This document shows, piece by piece, positions 38,093 to 47,412 of a stretch of DNA of 64,000 nucleotides (the first letter of the stretch is position 1; each line of letters starts with the position of its first letter). The notes under the pieces were generated by a model that was not told the origin of the DNA, searched no databases, and was given only the letters and a program-made list of their open reading frames with translations. Location of the stretch: NCBI RefSeq assembly GCF_965200585.1, contig NZ_OZ241361.1; one strand, 5' to 3'. The stretch is from Bacterioplanoides sp965200585. Lineage in GTDB: Bacteria > Pseudomonadota > Gammaproteobacteria > Pseudomonadales > Oceanobacteraceae. Made by a program: the position numbers and the translations under genes.

Positions 38093-39339
38093 TGAGCAAG
38101 CAACAGAATACTCTGATGGGCTGGATTGATGACCGCCTGCCAGTAACCCAAACCTACGAAAAGCATATGTCTAAGTACTATGCTCCGAAGAACTTCAACT
38201 TCTGGTACTTCTTCGGCGTAATCTCCATGTTGATGCTGGTAAACCAGATCCTGACGGGTGTCTGGCTGACCATGAACTTCACGCCAAGTGCGGAAGCTGC
38301 TTTTGCTTCTGTTGAATACATCATGCGTGATGTGGAGTGGGGTTGGTTGATTCGTTATATGCACTCAACCGGCGCGACCTTCTTCTTTGTTGCCGTTTAC
38401 CTGCACATGATGCGTGCGCTGCTGTACGGATCCTACCAGAAGCCGCGTGAGCTGATCTGGATCTTCGGTATGCTGATTTACCTGTTGCTGATGGCCGAAG
38501 CCTTTATGGGTTACGTACTGCCATGGGGCCAGATGTCTTACTGGGGTGCGCAGGTAATTATTTCTCTGTTTGGTGCGATTCCGGTAATCGGTGAAGACCT
38601 GACTACCTGGATCCGTGGTGACTTCCTGATTTCAGGTGCTACTCTGAACCGCTTCTTTGCTCTGCACGTAATTGCTCTGCCATTAGTCATTGTGGCACTG
38701 GTAGTACTGCACTTGTTAGCGCTGCACGAAGTGGGCTCTAACAACCCGGATGGTGTTGATATTAAGAAACACCTGGACGAAAACGGTAAGCCATTAGACG
38801 GCGTACCTTTCCACCCTTACTACACCGTACACGACATGGTGGGTATTGTGGTCTTCCTGATGGTGTTCTGTAGCGTGATGTTCTTCTTCCCGGAAGGTAA
38901 CGGCTTTATGCTGGAATACCCGAACTTCGAGCCGGCCAACGGTCTGAAGACCCCTGAGCACATTGCTCCGGTATGGTACTTCGGTGCGTTCTACACCATT
39001 CTGCGTGCGGTTCCGGATAAGCTGCTGGGTGTTATTGCCATGGGCGCGGCTATTGCGATTCTGTTTGTTCTGCCTTGGCTGGATAAGAGCCCGGTACGCA
39101 GCTGGCGCTACAAAGGTATGTTCAGCAAAATTCTGCTGCCAACCTTTGCGATCGTCTTCCTGATCCTGACCTGGTTGGGTACTCAGCCAGCAAGTGGTCA
39201 CTTCTTAGGGCTGTTCTCTAACGGTACTGTTGCAGTATGGGCAACGATTTTCTATTTCGCATTCTTCCTGACAATGCCGATCTGGACCCGTATCGAGAAA
39301 ACCAAACCAGTCCCAGAGCGTGTAACAGGAGGCCACTAA
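38092..39339 (+). CDS. petB: ubiquinol-cytochrome c reductase, cytochrome b
   Basis: A 415-residue membrane subunit with eight or so helices that holds two hemes b and both quinone sites. Heme-binding histidines lie in LIRYMHSTGATFFF plus VYLHMMRALLYGS and in RFFALHVIALPL plus VVLHLLALHEVGSNNP. The Qo-site PEWY-type loop is HIAPVWYFGAFYTILR. Start ATG overlaps the petA stop by one base, and petC follows two bases after its stop. Confidence 0.97.
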   Translation: MSKQQNTLMGWIDDRLPVTQTYEKHMSKYYAPKNFNFWYFFGVISMLMLVNQILTGVWLTMNFTPSAEAAFASVEYIMRDVEWGWLIRYMHSTGATFFFVAVYLHMMRALLYGSYQKPRELIWIFGMLIYLLLMAEAFMGYVLPWGQMSYWGAQVIISLFGAIPVIGEDLTTWIRGDFLISGATLNRFFALHVIALPLVIVALVVLHLLALHEVGSNNPDGVDIKKHLDENGKPLDGVPFHPYYTVHDMVGIVVFLMVFCSVMFFFPEGNGFMLEYPNFEPANGLKTPEHIAPVWYFGAFYTILRAVPDKLLGVIAMGAAIAILFVLPWLDKSPVRSWRYKGMFSKILLPTFAIVFLILTWLGTQPASGHFLGLFSNGTVAVWATIFYFAFFLTMPIWTRIEKTKPVPERVTGGH

Positions 39340-39340
39340 A

Positions 39341-40129
39341 ATGAAAATCGGCATTAAAAAATTATTCGGTTTGTTGGCGGCCGCAGTTCCTGCGCTGGCG
39401 TTAGTTCCAGCACTGGCAGTTGCAGCGGGTGGCTCCAGTATTCCACTGGATGAGCACAAAACCGACCTGTACGACAAAGCGTCGTTACAGCGTGGTGCAC
39501 AGACCTACATGAACTACTGCATGGGTTGTCACTCACTGGAGCATTCACGTTATAACCGTGTTGCTCGTGATTTAGACATTCCGGAAGATCTGATGCTGGA
39601 GAACCTGGTGTTCACTGATCAGAAAATCGGTGACCTGATGACCAACGCCATGCGCCCAGAAGATGGTAAGACCTGGTTCGGTGCAACACCTCCGGATCTG
39701 ACTCTGGTTGCTCGTGTTCGTCGTCCAGACTGGTTGTACACCTACCTGCGCAGCTTCTACGAAGATGAAACGCGCCCATGGGGTGTGAACAACGTTGTCT
39801 TCAAAGACGTGGGTATGCCACACGTTCTGGCTGACCTGCAAGGTCGTCAGGTACAGGGCACTGCTCAGGTTGCTGTGGGTTATGACACCCTGACTGGCCA
39901 GGAAATCACCGAAGAGCAGGATGGTGTTCTGTATCTGGTAGAGGAAGGTACTCTGTCACCTAAAGAATACGATCGTTTGATTTTCGACCTGGTAAACTTC
40001 CTGACCTACGTTGCTGAACCAATTGCGGTTGAGCGTCAGCGTCTGGGTTGGTGGGTACTGTTGTTCCTGGCGATCTTCTTTGTACCGGTTTACATGCTGA
40101 ACAAAGAATTCTGGCGCGATATTAAGTAA
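39341..40129 (+). CDS. petC: ubiquinol-cytochrome c reductase, cytochrome c1
   Basis: A 262-residue periplasm-facing heme protein, with a signal peptide (residues 1-28), the CMGCH heme site at 60-64, an axial Met expected in the later half, and a C-terminal anchor (WWVLLFLAIFFVPVYML). It passes electrons from the Rieske protein to soluble cytochrome c. Last gene of petABC; a terminator follows. Confidence 0.96.
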   Translation: MKIGIKKLFGLLAAAVPALALVPALAVAAGGSSIPLDEHKTDLYDKASLQRGAQTYMNYCMGCHSLEHSRYNRVARDLDIPEDLMLENLVFTDQKIGDLMTNAMRPEDGKTWFGATPPDLTLVARVRRPDWLYTYLRSFYEDETRPWGVNNVVFKDVGMPHVLADLQGRQVQGTAQVAVGYDTLTGQEITEEQDGVLYLVEEGTLSPKEYDRLIFDLVNFLTYVAEPIAVERQRLGWWVLLFLAIFFVPVYMLNKEFWRDIK

Positions 40130-40150
40130 TACGCTCCAGCTAAAGTAGCA

Positions 40151-40188
40151 AAGCCCGGCCGTTTTTGCGGTCGGGCTGTTGTTGTTTT
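40151..40188 (+). terminator. intrinsic terminator of petABC
   Basis: A GC-rich stem AGCCCGGCC / GGTCGGGCT followed by a T-rich tail (about 40176-40189). It separates petABC from sspAB. Confidence 0.8.
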
Positions 40189-40233
40189 TAAAACACCCAA
40201 GTTTTTAGATTTACTGAGAAAAGTGAGGAAAAT

Positions 40234-40860
40234 ATGGGAGTTGTAGCCAAGCGCTCTTCCATGACGTTTTATTCAGATGCGTCTGATCATTACAGTCACC
40301 GCGTACGTATTGTACTGGCGGAAAAAGGGGTAGCCGTAGAAATTCATGACGTCGACCCGGACAATAAGCCGGAAGACCTGGCCAGCCTTAACCCATATAA
40401 CTCGTTACCAACTCTGGTAGACCGTGATCTGGTGCTGTACGACGCCAATGTGATGATGGAATACCTGGATGAGCGCTTCCCTCATCCGCCGCTGTTGCCA
40501 GTGTATCCGGTGGCGCGCGCACAAAGCCGTTTGTGGGTAAACCGTATTGAAAAAGACTGGGCGGATCTGATTAAGACCATTCAGTGGGGTTCTGATAAAG
40601 ATGCGGAAGCCGCGCGTAAAGAACTGACTGAAAGCCTGATCTCTATTGCGCCGATCTTCACCGAAATGCCGTATTTCATGAGCGAAGATTTCTCGCTGGT
40701 TGATTGTTGTGTGGCTCCGATTCTGTGGCGTCTGCCTGCTCTGGGTATCGAATTACCAGAGAAACAATGCAAGCCACTGCTGAGCTACATGGAACGTTTG
40801 TTCGAACGTGAATCGTTCCAGGCTAGTCTGTCAGAAGCTGAGCGCGAGATGCGCGACTGA
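40234..40860 (+). CDS. sspA: stringent starvation protein A
   Basis: A 208-residue GST-fold protein that binds RNA polymerase and alters promoter use in stationary phase or stress. The family start (MTFYSDASDHYSHRVRIVLAEKG after 10 residues) and the GST-like LPTLVDRDLVLYDANVMMEYLDERFPHP block are clear. GAGG lies about six bases before the ATG. It overlaps sspB by one base, the usual sspAB operon, following petABC as in pseudomonads. Confidence 0.96.
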   Translation: MGVVAKRSSMTFYSDASDHYSHRVRIVLAEKGVAVEIHDVDPDNKPEDLASLNPYNSLPTLVDRDLVLYDANVMMEYLDERFPHPPLLPVYPVARAQSRLWVNRIEKDWADLIKTIQWGSDKDAEAARKELTESLISIAPIFTEMPYFMSEDFSLVDCCVAPILWRLPALGIELPEKQCKPLLSYMERLFERESFQASLSEAEREMRD

Positions 40861-41297
40861 TGGACCAGAACATGACGCCGAGTCGCCCGTATCTGATGCG
40901 GGCGCTGAATGAGTGGATTCTGGATAACCATTGCACTCCATATGTGCTGGTCGATGCTGGCATTCAGGGCGTACAGGTTCCTCAGGATTATGTGAATAAC
41001 GGCCAGATCGTTTTAAACATCAGCCCGAGTGCGGTTCAGAATCTGCTGATTAATCAGGAAGGCTTATCCTTCAGTGCCCGCTTTGGTGGTGTACCGATGG
41101 AGGTGTACGTACCGGTTGTGGCGATTCTGGCGATTTATGCCCGTGAAAATGGTCAGGGGATGGTGTTTGGCTCTGAAGCGGGTGCTCCGGATCCGAATCA
41201 GCCACCCGAACCACCAACACCGGATAACCAATCGCCTAGGAATGGTTCTGGCCCGAAGAAAAACGGTGGCCGACCATCCTTAAGTGTTGTGAAATAA
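40860..41297 (+). CDS. sspB: ClpXP protease specificity-enhancing factor
   Basis: A 145-residue adaptor that brings ssrA-tagged proteins to ClpXP. The folded domain spans about 1-105 (RPYLMRALNEWILDNHCTPYVLVDA...). A flexible Pro/Asn-rich linker follows and the end, RPSLSVVK, is the short ClpX-binding peptide typical of SspB. ATG overlaps the sspA stop. It ends six bases from the convergent unknown gene. Confidence 0.95.
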   Translation: MDQNMTPSRPYLMRALNEWILDNHCTPYVLVDAGIQGVQVPQDYVNNGQIVLNISPSAVQNLLINQEGLSFSARFGGVPMEVYVPVVAILAIYARENGQGMVFGSEAGAPDPNQPPEPPTPDNQSPRNGSGPKKNGGRPSLSVVK

Positions 41298-41303
41298 CAC
41301 ACG

Positions 41304-41870
41304 CTATTGGTTCTGAGCTGAGTTCAGCAGGTTACTGACGATATCGACCAGCAGATAACTGCGGTCGGTGTCGTTGAGCCGTGCGGTGATGTAATGAGCC
41401 AGCGTGCTATTGTCCTGAGTATGCTTCACTTGTTGCCAAATTCTGTTCAGATAAGCCTGGTTTATCTGATCTGTTGCGGGTAAAGGTTGCTTCGCCGAAG
41501 CAACGGCCAGCAATTGAGACAGCTTTTCTTTGTGCTCCTCAAATTCCTGATCAATCTGATCACAGTGTCTGCGTAATACTTCCTCTGCTTGTTGCAGCAA
41601 TAACATGACTTGTGCTGATCGTAGTTTTCTCGAGCGTTTGGCGCCTGAGTCTGGTTCAGACAAGCCGTCTGTTGCTGCGACCATCGCACCGCGTAACCCG
41701 GCCAGTTGAGAGGTTAGTGGCAGGCGAAAAGAGGCCAGTGCCTGCTCCGCCCGGCGGAGCCAGTCGATGCAGTTATCAGAGAAGCCGCTGTGTTTCTGAT
41801 GGTAGGCATCAACCAGTGCCGGGATAGCACTTAGCTGCTCAAGAATCCGCTCGCGAATGACTGATTTCAC
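41304..41870 (-). CDS. uncharacterised helical protein, third gene of the DUF2589 cassette
   Basis: A 188-residue protein with no recognised domain. It reads as a mostly alpha-helical, soluble protein with amphipathic heptads (for example DQIDQEFEEHKEKLSQLL), no signal peptide and no membrane segment. The ATG at 41870 has GGAG about 12 bases upstream, and the gene starts 16 bases after the second cassette gene. It ends facing sspB. Composition is like its neighbours. It is placed in the cassette on spacing and strand only. Confidence 0.6.
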   Translation of the reverse strand: MKSVIRERILEQLSAIPALVDAYHQKHSGFSDNCIDWLRRAEQALASFRLPLTSQLAGLRGAMVAATDGLSEPDSGAKRSRKLRSAQVMLLLQQAEEVLRRHCDQIDQEFEEHKEKLSQLLAVASAKQPLPATDQINQAYLNRIWQQVKHTQDNSTLAHYITARLNDTDRSYLLVDIVSNLLNSAQNQ

Positions 41871-41886
41871 CGATCACTCCGCCTGT

Positions 41887-42585
41887 TTATTCGGGTTGTA
41901 AATGGTTGCGTTTGCTGCCGCTGCCGGAGTGTGATGAGCCCCATTCCAGGCCTTCTTCCCTGAGGGTAATGCTAAGGCGTACGCTGGAAGTGGATGTCGA
42001 TTTTTCTTTTATCTCGTTGGTGGTTACTGAGGTTGATAGTCGGGCGGGTTGTGGTGTGCTTTTTAAGGCGACGCTGGACACTTTATGACGTATATCATCA
42101 ATTAATATGGCTTTTTTATCAGCCGTCAGCTCACTGCTGATATTGGCTTTTTTTAAGGACGTTTGCAGTGCATCGTCGACGGCTCTCACCATAGCTTCGC
42201 GACTGCTTTTGACCGGAGAGTTTTTTTGTTGCTCGTACACCTTTTCCAGTGATTTGCGTGCTTCTTTATCAAAAATATTCTGAAAGTTTTGAGTACGATT
42301 GAGAATATCTTCGTCATCCAGTGTACTTCTGAGCTGGCTCATCAGGGCTTTATGAATATTGCCCGGAGTATCTAAGCCAGCATCTGAGGCATCAAAATGC
42401 TGATCAATAGTAATAGGCATGTCAATGGTCAGCTCAGGCACTCTTACCCGTGGCATGCTCATGCCTTGCAGCAGCGGATGGTCTTTGTAATATTCGGCAA
42501 TCGCAACCGTTTCTTCATCTGCCATACGCCTTGCATGTACCAGGCTTACCATTAATGAGCCTAATATATCACTCAGATCAGTCAT
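41887..42585 (-). CDS. DUF2589-cassette protein (PRVRVPELTIDMPI family), function unknown
   Basis: A 232-residue protein. Its start MTDLSDILGSLMVSLVHARRMADEE, followed by LLQGMSMPRVRVPELTIDMPI, resembles DUF2589-linked proteins, in which a helical start is followed by a strand-rich PRVRVPE section. The central region (about 85-165) is helical. The C-terminus ends in a Ser/Gly/Lys-rich, low-complexity tail that resembles the STSTS section of the upstream DUF2589 protein. AAGGAAAG lies upstream of the ATG. The gap to the DUF2589 gene is 99 bases. No signal peptide. Function unknown. Confidence 0.65.
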   Translation of the reverse strand: MTDLSDILGSLMVSLVHARRMADEETVAIAEYYKDHPLLQGMSMPRVRVPELTIDMPITIDQHFDASDAGLDTPGNIHKALMSQLRSTLDDEDILNRTQNFQNIFDKEARKSLEKVYEQQKNSPVKSSREAMVRAVDDALQTSLKKANISSELTADKKAILIDDIRHKVSSVALKSTPQPARLSTSVTTNEIKEKSTSTSSVRLSITLREEGLEWGSSHSGSGSKRNHLQPE

Positions 42586-42684
42586 GCTCTTTCCTTATTC
42601 TCTGGATTGAATCAAGGGTAATGAATCGCTTTTCTCAATGGCTTGAGAATGACCGGTAGATGAAAAAAGCGATCCATCCATCGG

Positions 42685-43260
42685 TTAAGTTGATGCCGGA
42701 ACTTCTTCGATGGCGTTTTCGAGAATGCCTAATAGCCGCTCGGTGCCAGCGGGCAGTTCATCCTGAACAGCACGAACATGCACTGCCATACTGTATGTTC
42801 GTTCTGTTTTGGAGGTCGCTGAGGTGGATTTTTTATAGGAATAGCTGGCGCTCAGTTTAGCCGATACCGGCCCCCAACCAGCTTTGGCTGAAAGTGATGT
42901 GCTGAGATCATGAGATGAGGTGGAAGTGGACTCCTGTACCGAATTAATTTTGGCATTAAAATCGATGGTGGTTTCTTCAACCCGAATAAAGGGAATTGGT
43001 AACATGGTCAGGATGGGAACTGTTAAATCGTGTTTGACGGGAGTGACCGTGGTATTTCCGTCACTGTCAGTTGATTCAATGGGTTTCATATAGCTGAATG
43101 TCACCATGGTGGGGGTGTTACTGTCCTGCTCAAAACCAACTGATTTAATAAAATCCACGGAGGTTTGGGCTGACTGTGCCTGAGCCTGTACAACAGAGAT
43201 CAGAGGAGAGCCGATCAGGTTTTTAAAATCTATATTTGAAAGTTCGTCGCCGATAGCCAT
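42685..43260 (-). CDS. DUF2589 domain-containing protein
   Basis: A 191-residue protein that matches the DUF2589 family throughout: a helical start (SNIDFKNLIGSPLISVVQAQAQSA), the VPILTMLPIPFIRVEETTIDFNAKI core and a C-terminal Ser/Thr/Ala/Lys-rich part (DLSTSLSAKAGWGPVSAKL, then SYSYKKSTSATSKTERTYSM), ending DELPAGTERLLGILENAI. No signal peptide or membrane helix. The repeated STSTSS and alternating small residues suggest a long beta-hairpin as in pore-forming or shell-like proteins; that is only inference. First gene of a leftward cassette. Confidence 0.75.
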   Translation of the reverse strand: MAIGDELSNIDFKNLIGSPLISVVQAQAQSAQTSVDFIKSVGFEQDSNTPTMVTFSYMKPIESTDSDGNTTVTPVKHDLTVPILTMLPIPFIRVEETTIDFNAKINSVQESTSTSSHDLSTSLSAKAGWGPVSAKLSASYSYKKSTSATSKTERTYSMAVHVRAVQDELPAGTERLLGILENAIEEVPAST

Positions 43261-43724
43261 AACAGAGAATTCCTGTAGTCATTAAATGTATTTGATGACA
43301 AAGAACTCGGTATCACTGCATAAAATACCGGAAAGCTTCTCAGCCTGGTGTCATATTCAACGGTGGGAATATGAACAGGGAGGCCAGCTTAGCTAAGAGG
43401 GCTGATATAACTCACTCAGTATCATGTCGTATTTTATTTAAATATAAAGCGATTCAGTGTTTGTTATTAGACTGAATTTAAAATACTGAAGCCAGCCAGA
43501 ATTCTGGCGCCAGATATGAATCAATCTCGTTTCTTCACGTTTTCATCCTGCTGCAATGAATATTGACATTCTTGACGCTTATACCTCCCTAAACTAGCCT
43601 GAAAGAACGACTTTCGCTCGACAAAAAGTCTCTTTCGATGGAATGAGCAAAGTGAATAGGCTTTGTTTCAATAAGGTTAATAACAGGTAAGCCGTATACG
43701 CTTAAGCGGCAGGATAGACGAACG
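43261..43724. promoter_or_regulatory. divergent intergenic region, DUF2589 cassette / chemoreceptor
   Basis: 464 bases, AT-rich in part. TTGACA (about 43563-43568) and TTGACG (about 43573) with ATACCT-like or TAAACT-like downstream elements are possible chemoreceptor promoters; none is compelling. No gene, operator or terminator was recognised. Confidence 0.3.
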
Positions 43725-45719
43725 ATGTACAACTTTCAGAATGTTAAATTAGCCCACAAGCTGTATGCCGGGTTCGGTGTTATTTTGGTGCTTATTGTAC
43801 TGGTGGGAGCCATTTCTTATTTTTCCTTACAGGGAGCAACACAAGGGTTTTCGGGGTATCGGGAAATGGCGCGGGATACCAACTTATCAGGCCGGGTTCA
43901 GGCCAATATGCTGATGGTACGTATGAATGCCAAAGACTATATCATTACCAATTCAGCTAAAGATAAACAGGAATTTGAAGAGTACTGGGAGAAAACCCAG
44001 GGGTTTATGCAGGAAGCCCAAAAGGAAATTAATAAACCGAGCCGTGCGGCCATTATTGATGATATTGATCAAAGCCTGAAACTCTACCACGACAGTTTTA
44101 CTGAGGTTGTTGGCCTGGTTGATCAGCGTAATCATCTCGTACGTAATGTATTGGATGTAAAAGGGCCATTGGCGGAAAAAAGTCTGACCAAAATTCTCCA
44201 TTCAGCAAAAGATGATGGCGATATGATTGCTGCTTATGGTGCGTCGTTAGCCACCCGAAGCTTGCTGCTGGCACGTCTTTATGCCGGAAAGTTTTTAACG
44301 ACCAATGAGCTTTCTGCTGTTGAGCGGGTGAAACAAGAATTTGCAGACCTTGAACGTGAATTAACAACATTAGATCGTGAATTACAAAACCCGGCGCGCC
44401 GACAATTATTAGCAGAGACACAAACACTGACGACAGATTATTACCGTTCTTTTTTAGAAGTTGTTGAAATCATCACAAAGCGTAACGGTATTATCACGCA
44501 AAAGCTGGATAAAATCGGGCCGGATGTCGCTAAAAATATTGAAGATGTGAAACTGGATATTAAATCGGTACAAGATAAGCTGGGGCCTGATTTGGTCGAG
44601 GCCAATGAAAATTCTATTCTGGTTATCGAAGCAATTGTTGTTATCTCCATTATTGTTGGTTTAATCGGTGCTTTCTATACAACCCGAAGTATCTTAGCGC
44701 AAATGGGGGGGGAGCCGAGTGAAGTGATTACTGTTGCTCAGCGGGTGGCAAACGGAGAGCTTAATCTCAGTTTACCCAACAGTTCGGATAAACCCGGAAG
44801 TTTATACGCCGCCATTGTAACTATGGTCAATAAGCTGAAAGATAAAGCTGACTTTGCGGCGGCTATTGCGGAAGGTAATTTATCAAAGAATATTCAGCTG
44901 GCATCCGATAACGATAATCTGGGAAAATCATTGCAGGTGATGGCAACTCAATTAAGTGACGTTATTTCCCATATTCAGAACTCCAGTGATGAAATTAACT
45001 CAGCCAGTAATAAAGTGTTGCAGAACAGCGATGACCTTTCCCGAGGAATGGAAAATCAGGCAACCTCATTAGGACAGATTTCTTCGTCACTGGAAGAGCT
45101 TTCTACACAGACCTCGCTGAATGCCAGTAACGCTGATAAAGCCAACCAGCTTGCTGAAAGTGCGAAGCAATTTACGCAAACAGGTCGTGACAAAATGAAG
45201 CAAATGACGACCGCAATGCATGAAATTGACTCCGCTGGAAAAAGTATTTCAAGCTTTATTAATACGATTGACGAAATTGCTGCACAAACTAATTTATTGG
45301 CATTGAATGCAGCGATTGAAGCGGCTCGGGCAGGGGAACAAGGACGCGGTTTTGCCGTAGTGGCTGATGAGGTCAGAGGATTGGCTGCCAGAAGTACTGC
45401 AGCGGCAGAAGAAACCAAAAAACTGGTGGATATGTCGACAGATAAAACCGCAACCGGTTCTCAGATCGCAGAGGAAACATCAGAGGCATTACAGCAAATA
45501 TTTACTCAGATTAATGAAACGGCTGAGCTGATGTCTGAAATATCAACGGCTAATGCTGAACAAGCATCCGGCGTTAATTTTATTAACCAGGGCGTGGCGG
45601 AAATTGATAAGGTCATTCAGCAATCGGTTGATATTTCGTCGCTGAATACAAAAGAGGTGAGTAACTTAACTGACTCTGCCAATACTTTAAAAACAATGAT
45701 GAATCGCTTTACGCTCTGA
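43725..45719 (+). CDS. methyl-accepting chemotaxis protein with HBM-type sensor
   Basis: A 664-residue chemoreceptor. Membrane helix 1 is at about 15-35, a long all-helical periplasmic region (about 40-300) of the helical bimodular (HBM) type follows, and membrane helix 2 is at about 305-325 (VIEAIVVISIIVGLIGAFY). HAMP then leads to the signalling domain. The hairpin tip EIAAQTNLLALNAAIEAARAGEQGRGFAVVADEVRGLA (spanning about 522-560) is intact. HBM receptors of pseudomonads sense organic acids or purine-related compounds; the ligand here is unknown. No C-terminal CheR-binding pentapeptide. A terminator follows. Confidence 0.92.
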   Translation: MYNFQNVKLAHKLYAGFGVILVLIVLVGAISYFSLQGATQGFSGYREMARDTNLSGRVQANMLMVRMNAKDYIITNSAKDKQEFEEYWEKTQGFMQEAQKEINKPSRAAIIDDIDQSLKLYHDSFTEVVGLVDQRNHLVRNVLDVKGPLAEKSLTKILHSAKDDGDMIAAYGASLATRSLLLARLYAGKFLTTNELSAVERVKQEFADLERELTTLDRELQNPARRQLLAETQTLTTDYYRSFLEVVEIITKRNGIITQKLDKIGPDVAKNIEDVKLDIKSVQDKLGPDLVEANENSILVIEAIVVISIIVGLIGAFYTTRSILAQMGGEPSEVITVAQRVANGELNLSLPNSSDKPGSLYAAIVTMVNKLKDKADFAAAIAEGNLSKNIQLASDNDNLGKSLQVMATQLSDVISHIQNSSDEINSASNKVLQNSDDLSRGMENQATSLGQISSSLEELSTQTSLNASNADKANQLAESAKQFTQTGRDKMKQMTTAMHEIDSAGKSISSFINTIDEIAAQTNLLALNAAIEAARAGEQGRGFAVVADEVRGLAARSTAAAEETKKLVDMSTDKTATGSQIAEETSEALQQIFTQINETAELMSEISTANAEQASGVNFINQGVAEIDKVIQQSVDISSLNTKEVSNLTDSANTLKTMMNRFTL

Positions 45720-45761
45720 TCATTATCGTTTTAACAGTTGATTATACGAAACCTTAAAAAT

Positions 45762-45796
45762 AAAAATGCCGCTTGTGTTAGCAAGCGGCATTTTTT
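45762..45796. terminator. bidirectional terminator between the chemoreceptor and slmA
   Basis: AAAATGCCGCTTG pairs with CAAGCGGCATTTT around a 5-base loop, with T runs on both strands. It serves the convergent chemoreceptor and slmA transcripts. Confidence 0.9.
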
Positions 45797-45844
45797 ATTT
45801 CTGATGCAGGTTAAGACCTGTTACAGGCACTGGCAAAAATACCG

Positions 45845-46450
45845 TCAGAGGTTCTTTTCACGCAGCAGGTTGGCTTTAATCAACAGCCACTGTTCATCCC
45901 AGTATTGGGTTGGTTTGGCGGAGAACTCGGTACGTACATACTGTCGAATCCGGCCTTCTAATAATGCGGTTAATAAATTAGCTTCAGCGCTGACCGTTTG
46001 TGTCGGTACCAGCCCTTCGCGCATTTCAGCTTCACGCAGGATCTGTTTCAGCTGAGTTTCAATACGTTCAAAGAATTGCTGGATACGTTGTCGTAAGCGA
46101 TCAGTTTCGCCAGCCAGTGCATCGCCTGATAATAAACGGCACATTCCCGGATTCTTTTCCGCAAACGTCAGCACCAGCATCAAGGTTTTCTCGCAACGCT
46201 GATCGGCGCTGTTGATTTCCTGCAGAATCAGGTTAATGCGGCTAAAGATGGTGTCTTCAATAAAACTGATCAGGCCTTCGAACATTTTTGCTTTGCTGGG
46301 AAAGTGGCGATACAACGCCGCTTCCGAGACTCCAACAGCTTTAGCCAGGCTGGCCGTGGTAATACGCGCTCCCGGATTGGTCTCCAACATATGGGCCAGC
46401 GCCTGCAAAATCTGATCGCGGCGGGAAATCTTTTCACGGTTGTCTGTCAT
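45845..46450 (-). CDS. slmA: nucleoid occlusion factor SlmA
   Basis: A 201-residue TetR-fold protein that binds DNA sites across the chromosome and blocks FtsZ assembly over the nucleoid. The helix-turn-helix is at about 26-52 (ITTASLAKAVGVSEAALYRHFPSKAKMFEGLI), and the C-terminal YWDEQWLLIKANLL end is typical of SlmA. It lies 17 bases after argB, on the same strand, probably one operon. Confidence 0.95.
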   Translation of the reverse strand: MTDNREKISRRDQILQALAHMLETNPGARITTASLAKAVGVSEAALYRHFPSKAKMFEGLISFIEDTIFSRINLILQEINSADQRCEKTLMLVLTFAEKNPGMCRLLSGDALAGETDRLRQRIQQFFERIETQLKQILREAEMREGLVPTQTVSAEANLLTALLEGRIRQYVRTEFSAKPTQYWDEQWLLIKANLLREKNL

Positions 46451-46467
46451 TGTCTGTCCTTGTTGAA

Positions 46468-47370
46468 TTAGCCGCGTGCATTGGTAATTAAAGTACCAAC
46501 ACCTTCGTCGGTGAACAGCTCCAGCAGGGTGGAGTGAGAAACGCGGCCATCAATAATATGAGCACTGGTCACTCCGGCATGAACGGCATCCAGAGCACAC
46601 TGAATCTTGGGTAGCATGCCGCCGTAAATGGTGCCATCAGCAATCAGATCATCAACCTGTTCGGTGGTCAGGCCGGTGAGTATTTCTCCCTCTTTATCCA
46701 TCAGGCCGGCGATATTAGTCAGCAGGATCAGTTTTTCGGCCTGTAATACTTCAGCTACTTTACCGGCAACCAGATCGGCGTTGATGTTGTAAGACGCACC
46801 ATCGTCGCCCACACCAATCGGGGCAATAACCGGAATAAAATCACTCTGAGTCAGCATATCCAGTACCTGAGTATTGATATGCGCCACTTCACCAACATGG
46901 CCGATATCAATGATTTCCGGCTTCTGCATTTCAGGTGAGGTGTGGGTAACTTTTAATTTTCTGGCGTGTAATAGCTGGCCATCTTTACCAGTCAGGCCTA
47001 AGGCTTTACCGCCATTCTGGTTAATCAGGTTAACGATGTCTTTGTTCACCAAGCCGCCCAGCACCATTTCAACCACGTCCATGGTTTCGGTGGTGGTAAC
47101 CCGCATGCCATTCACAAACCGGCTTTCAATGTTCAGTTTGTCCAGCAGCTCACCAATCTGAGGGCCGCCACCATGTACCACAATTGGGTTAATGCCAATC
47201 AGCTTTAACATCACCATATCGCGGGCAAAGCTGTTTTTCAGCTCGTCGTCGATCATGGCATTACCGCCGTACTTCACCACGATGGTTTTGCCAACAAAGC
47301 GCTGCAGATAAGGCAGTGCTTCGCTCAGAATTTGTGCGGTGTGCATGGCGGCTTTGCGTGGTAATGGCAT
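46468..47370 (-). CDS. argB: acetylglutamate kinase
   Basis: A 300-residue amino-acid kinase that phosphorylates N-acetylglutamate, the second step of arginine synthesis. The ATP-site lysine is in IVVKYGGNAM (about 33-42), substrate-binding VVHGGGPQIGELL and the GLTGKDGQLL region are intact, and GGMLPKIQCALDAV is in the second half. The N-terminal helix (AAMHTAQILSEALPYLQRF) is typical of arginine-sensitive, hexameric kinases, so feedback inhibition is likely. GGAG lies eight bases before the ATG. Followed by slmA. Confidence 0.96.
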   Translation of the reverse strand: MPLPRKAAMHTAQILSEALPYLQRFVGKTIVVKYGGNAMIDDELKNSFARDMVMLKLIGINPIVVHGGGPQIGELLDKLNIESRFVNGMRVTTTETMDVVEMVLGGLVNKDIVNLINQNGGKALGLTGKDGQLLHARKLKVTHTSPEMQKPEIIDIGHVGEVAHINTQVLDMLTQSDFIPVIAPIGVGDDGASYNINADLVAGKVAEVLQAEKLILLTNIAGLMDKEGEILTGLTTEQVDDLIADGTIYGGMLPKIQCALDAVHAGVTSAHIIDGRVSHSTLLELFTDEGVGTLITNARG

Positions 47371-47412
47371 GACTGGCTCCGGCCTGAAATGGCAACAGAA
47401 TAAATATTAAGA

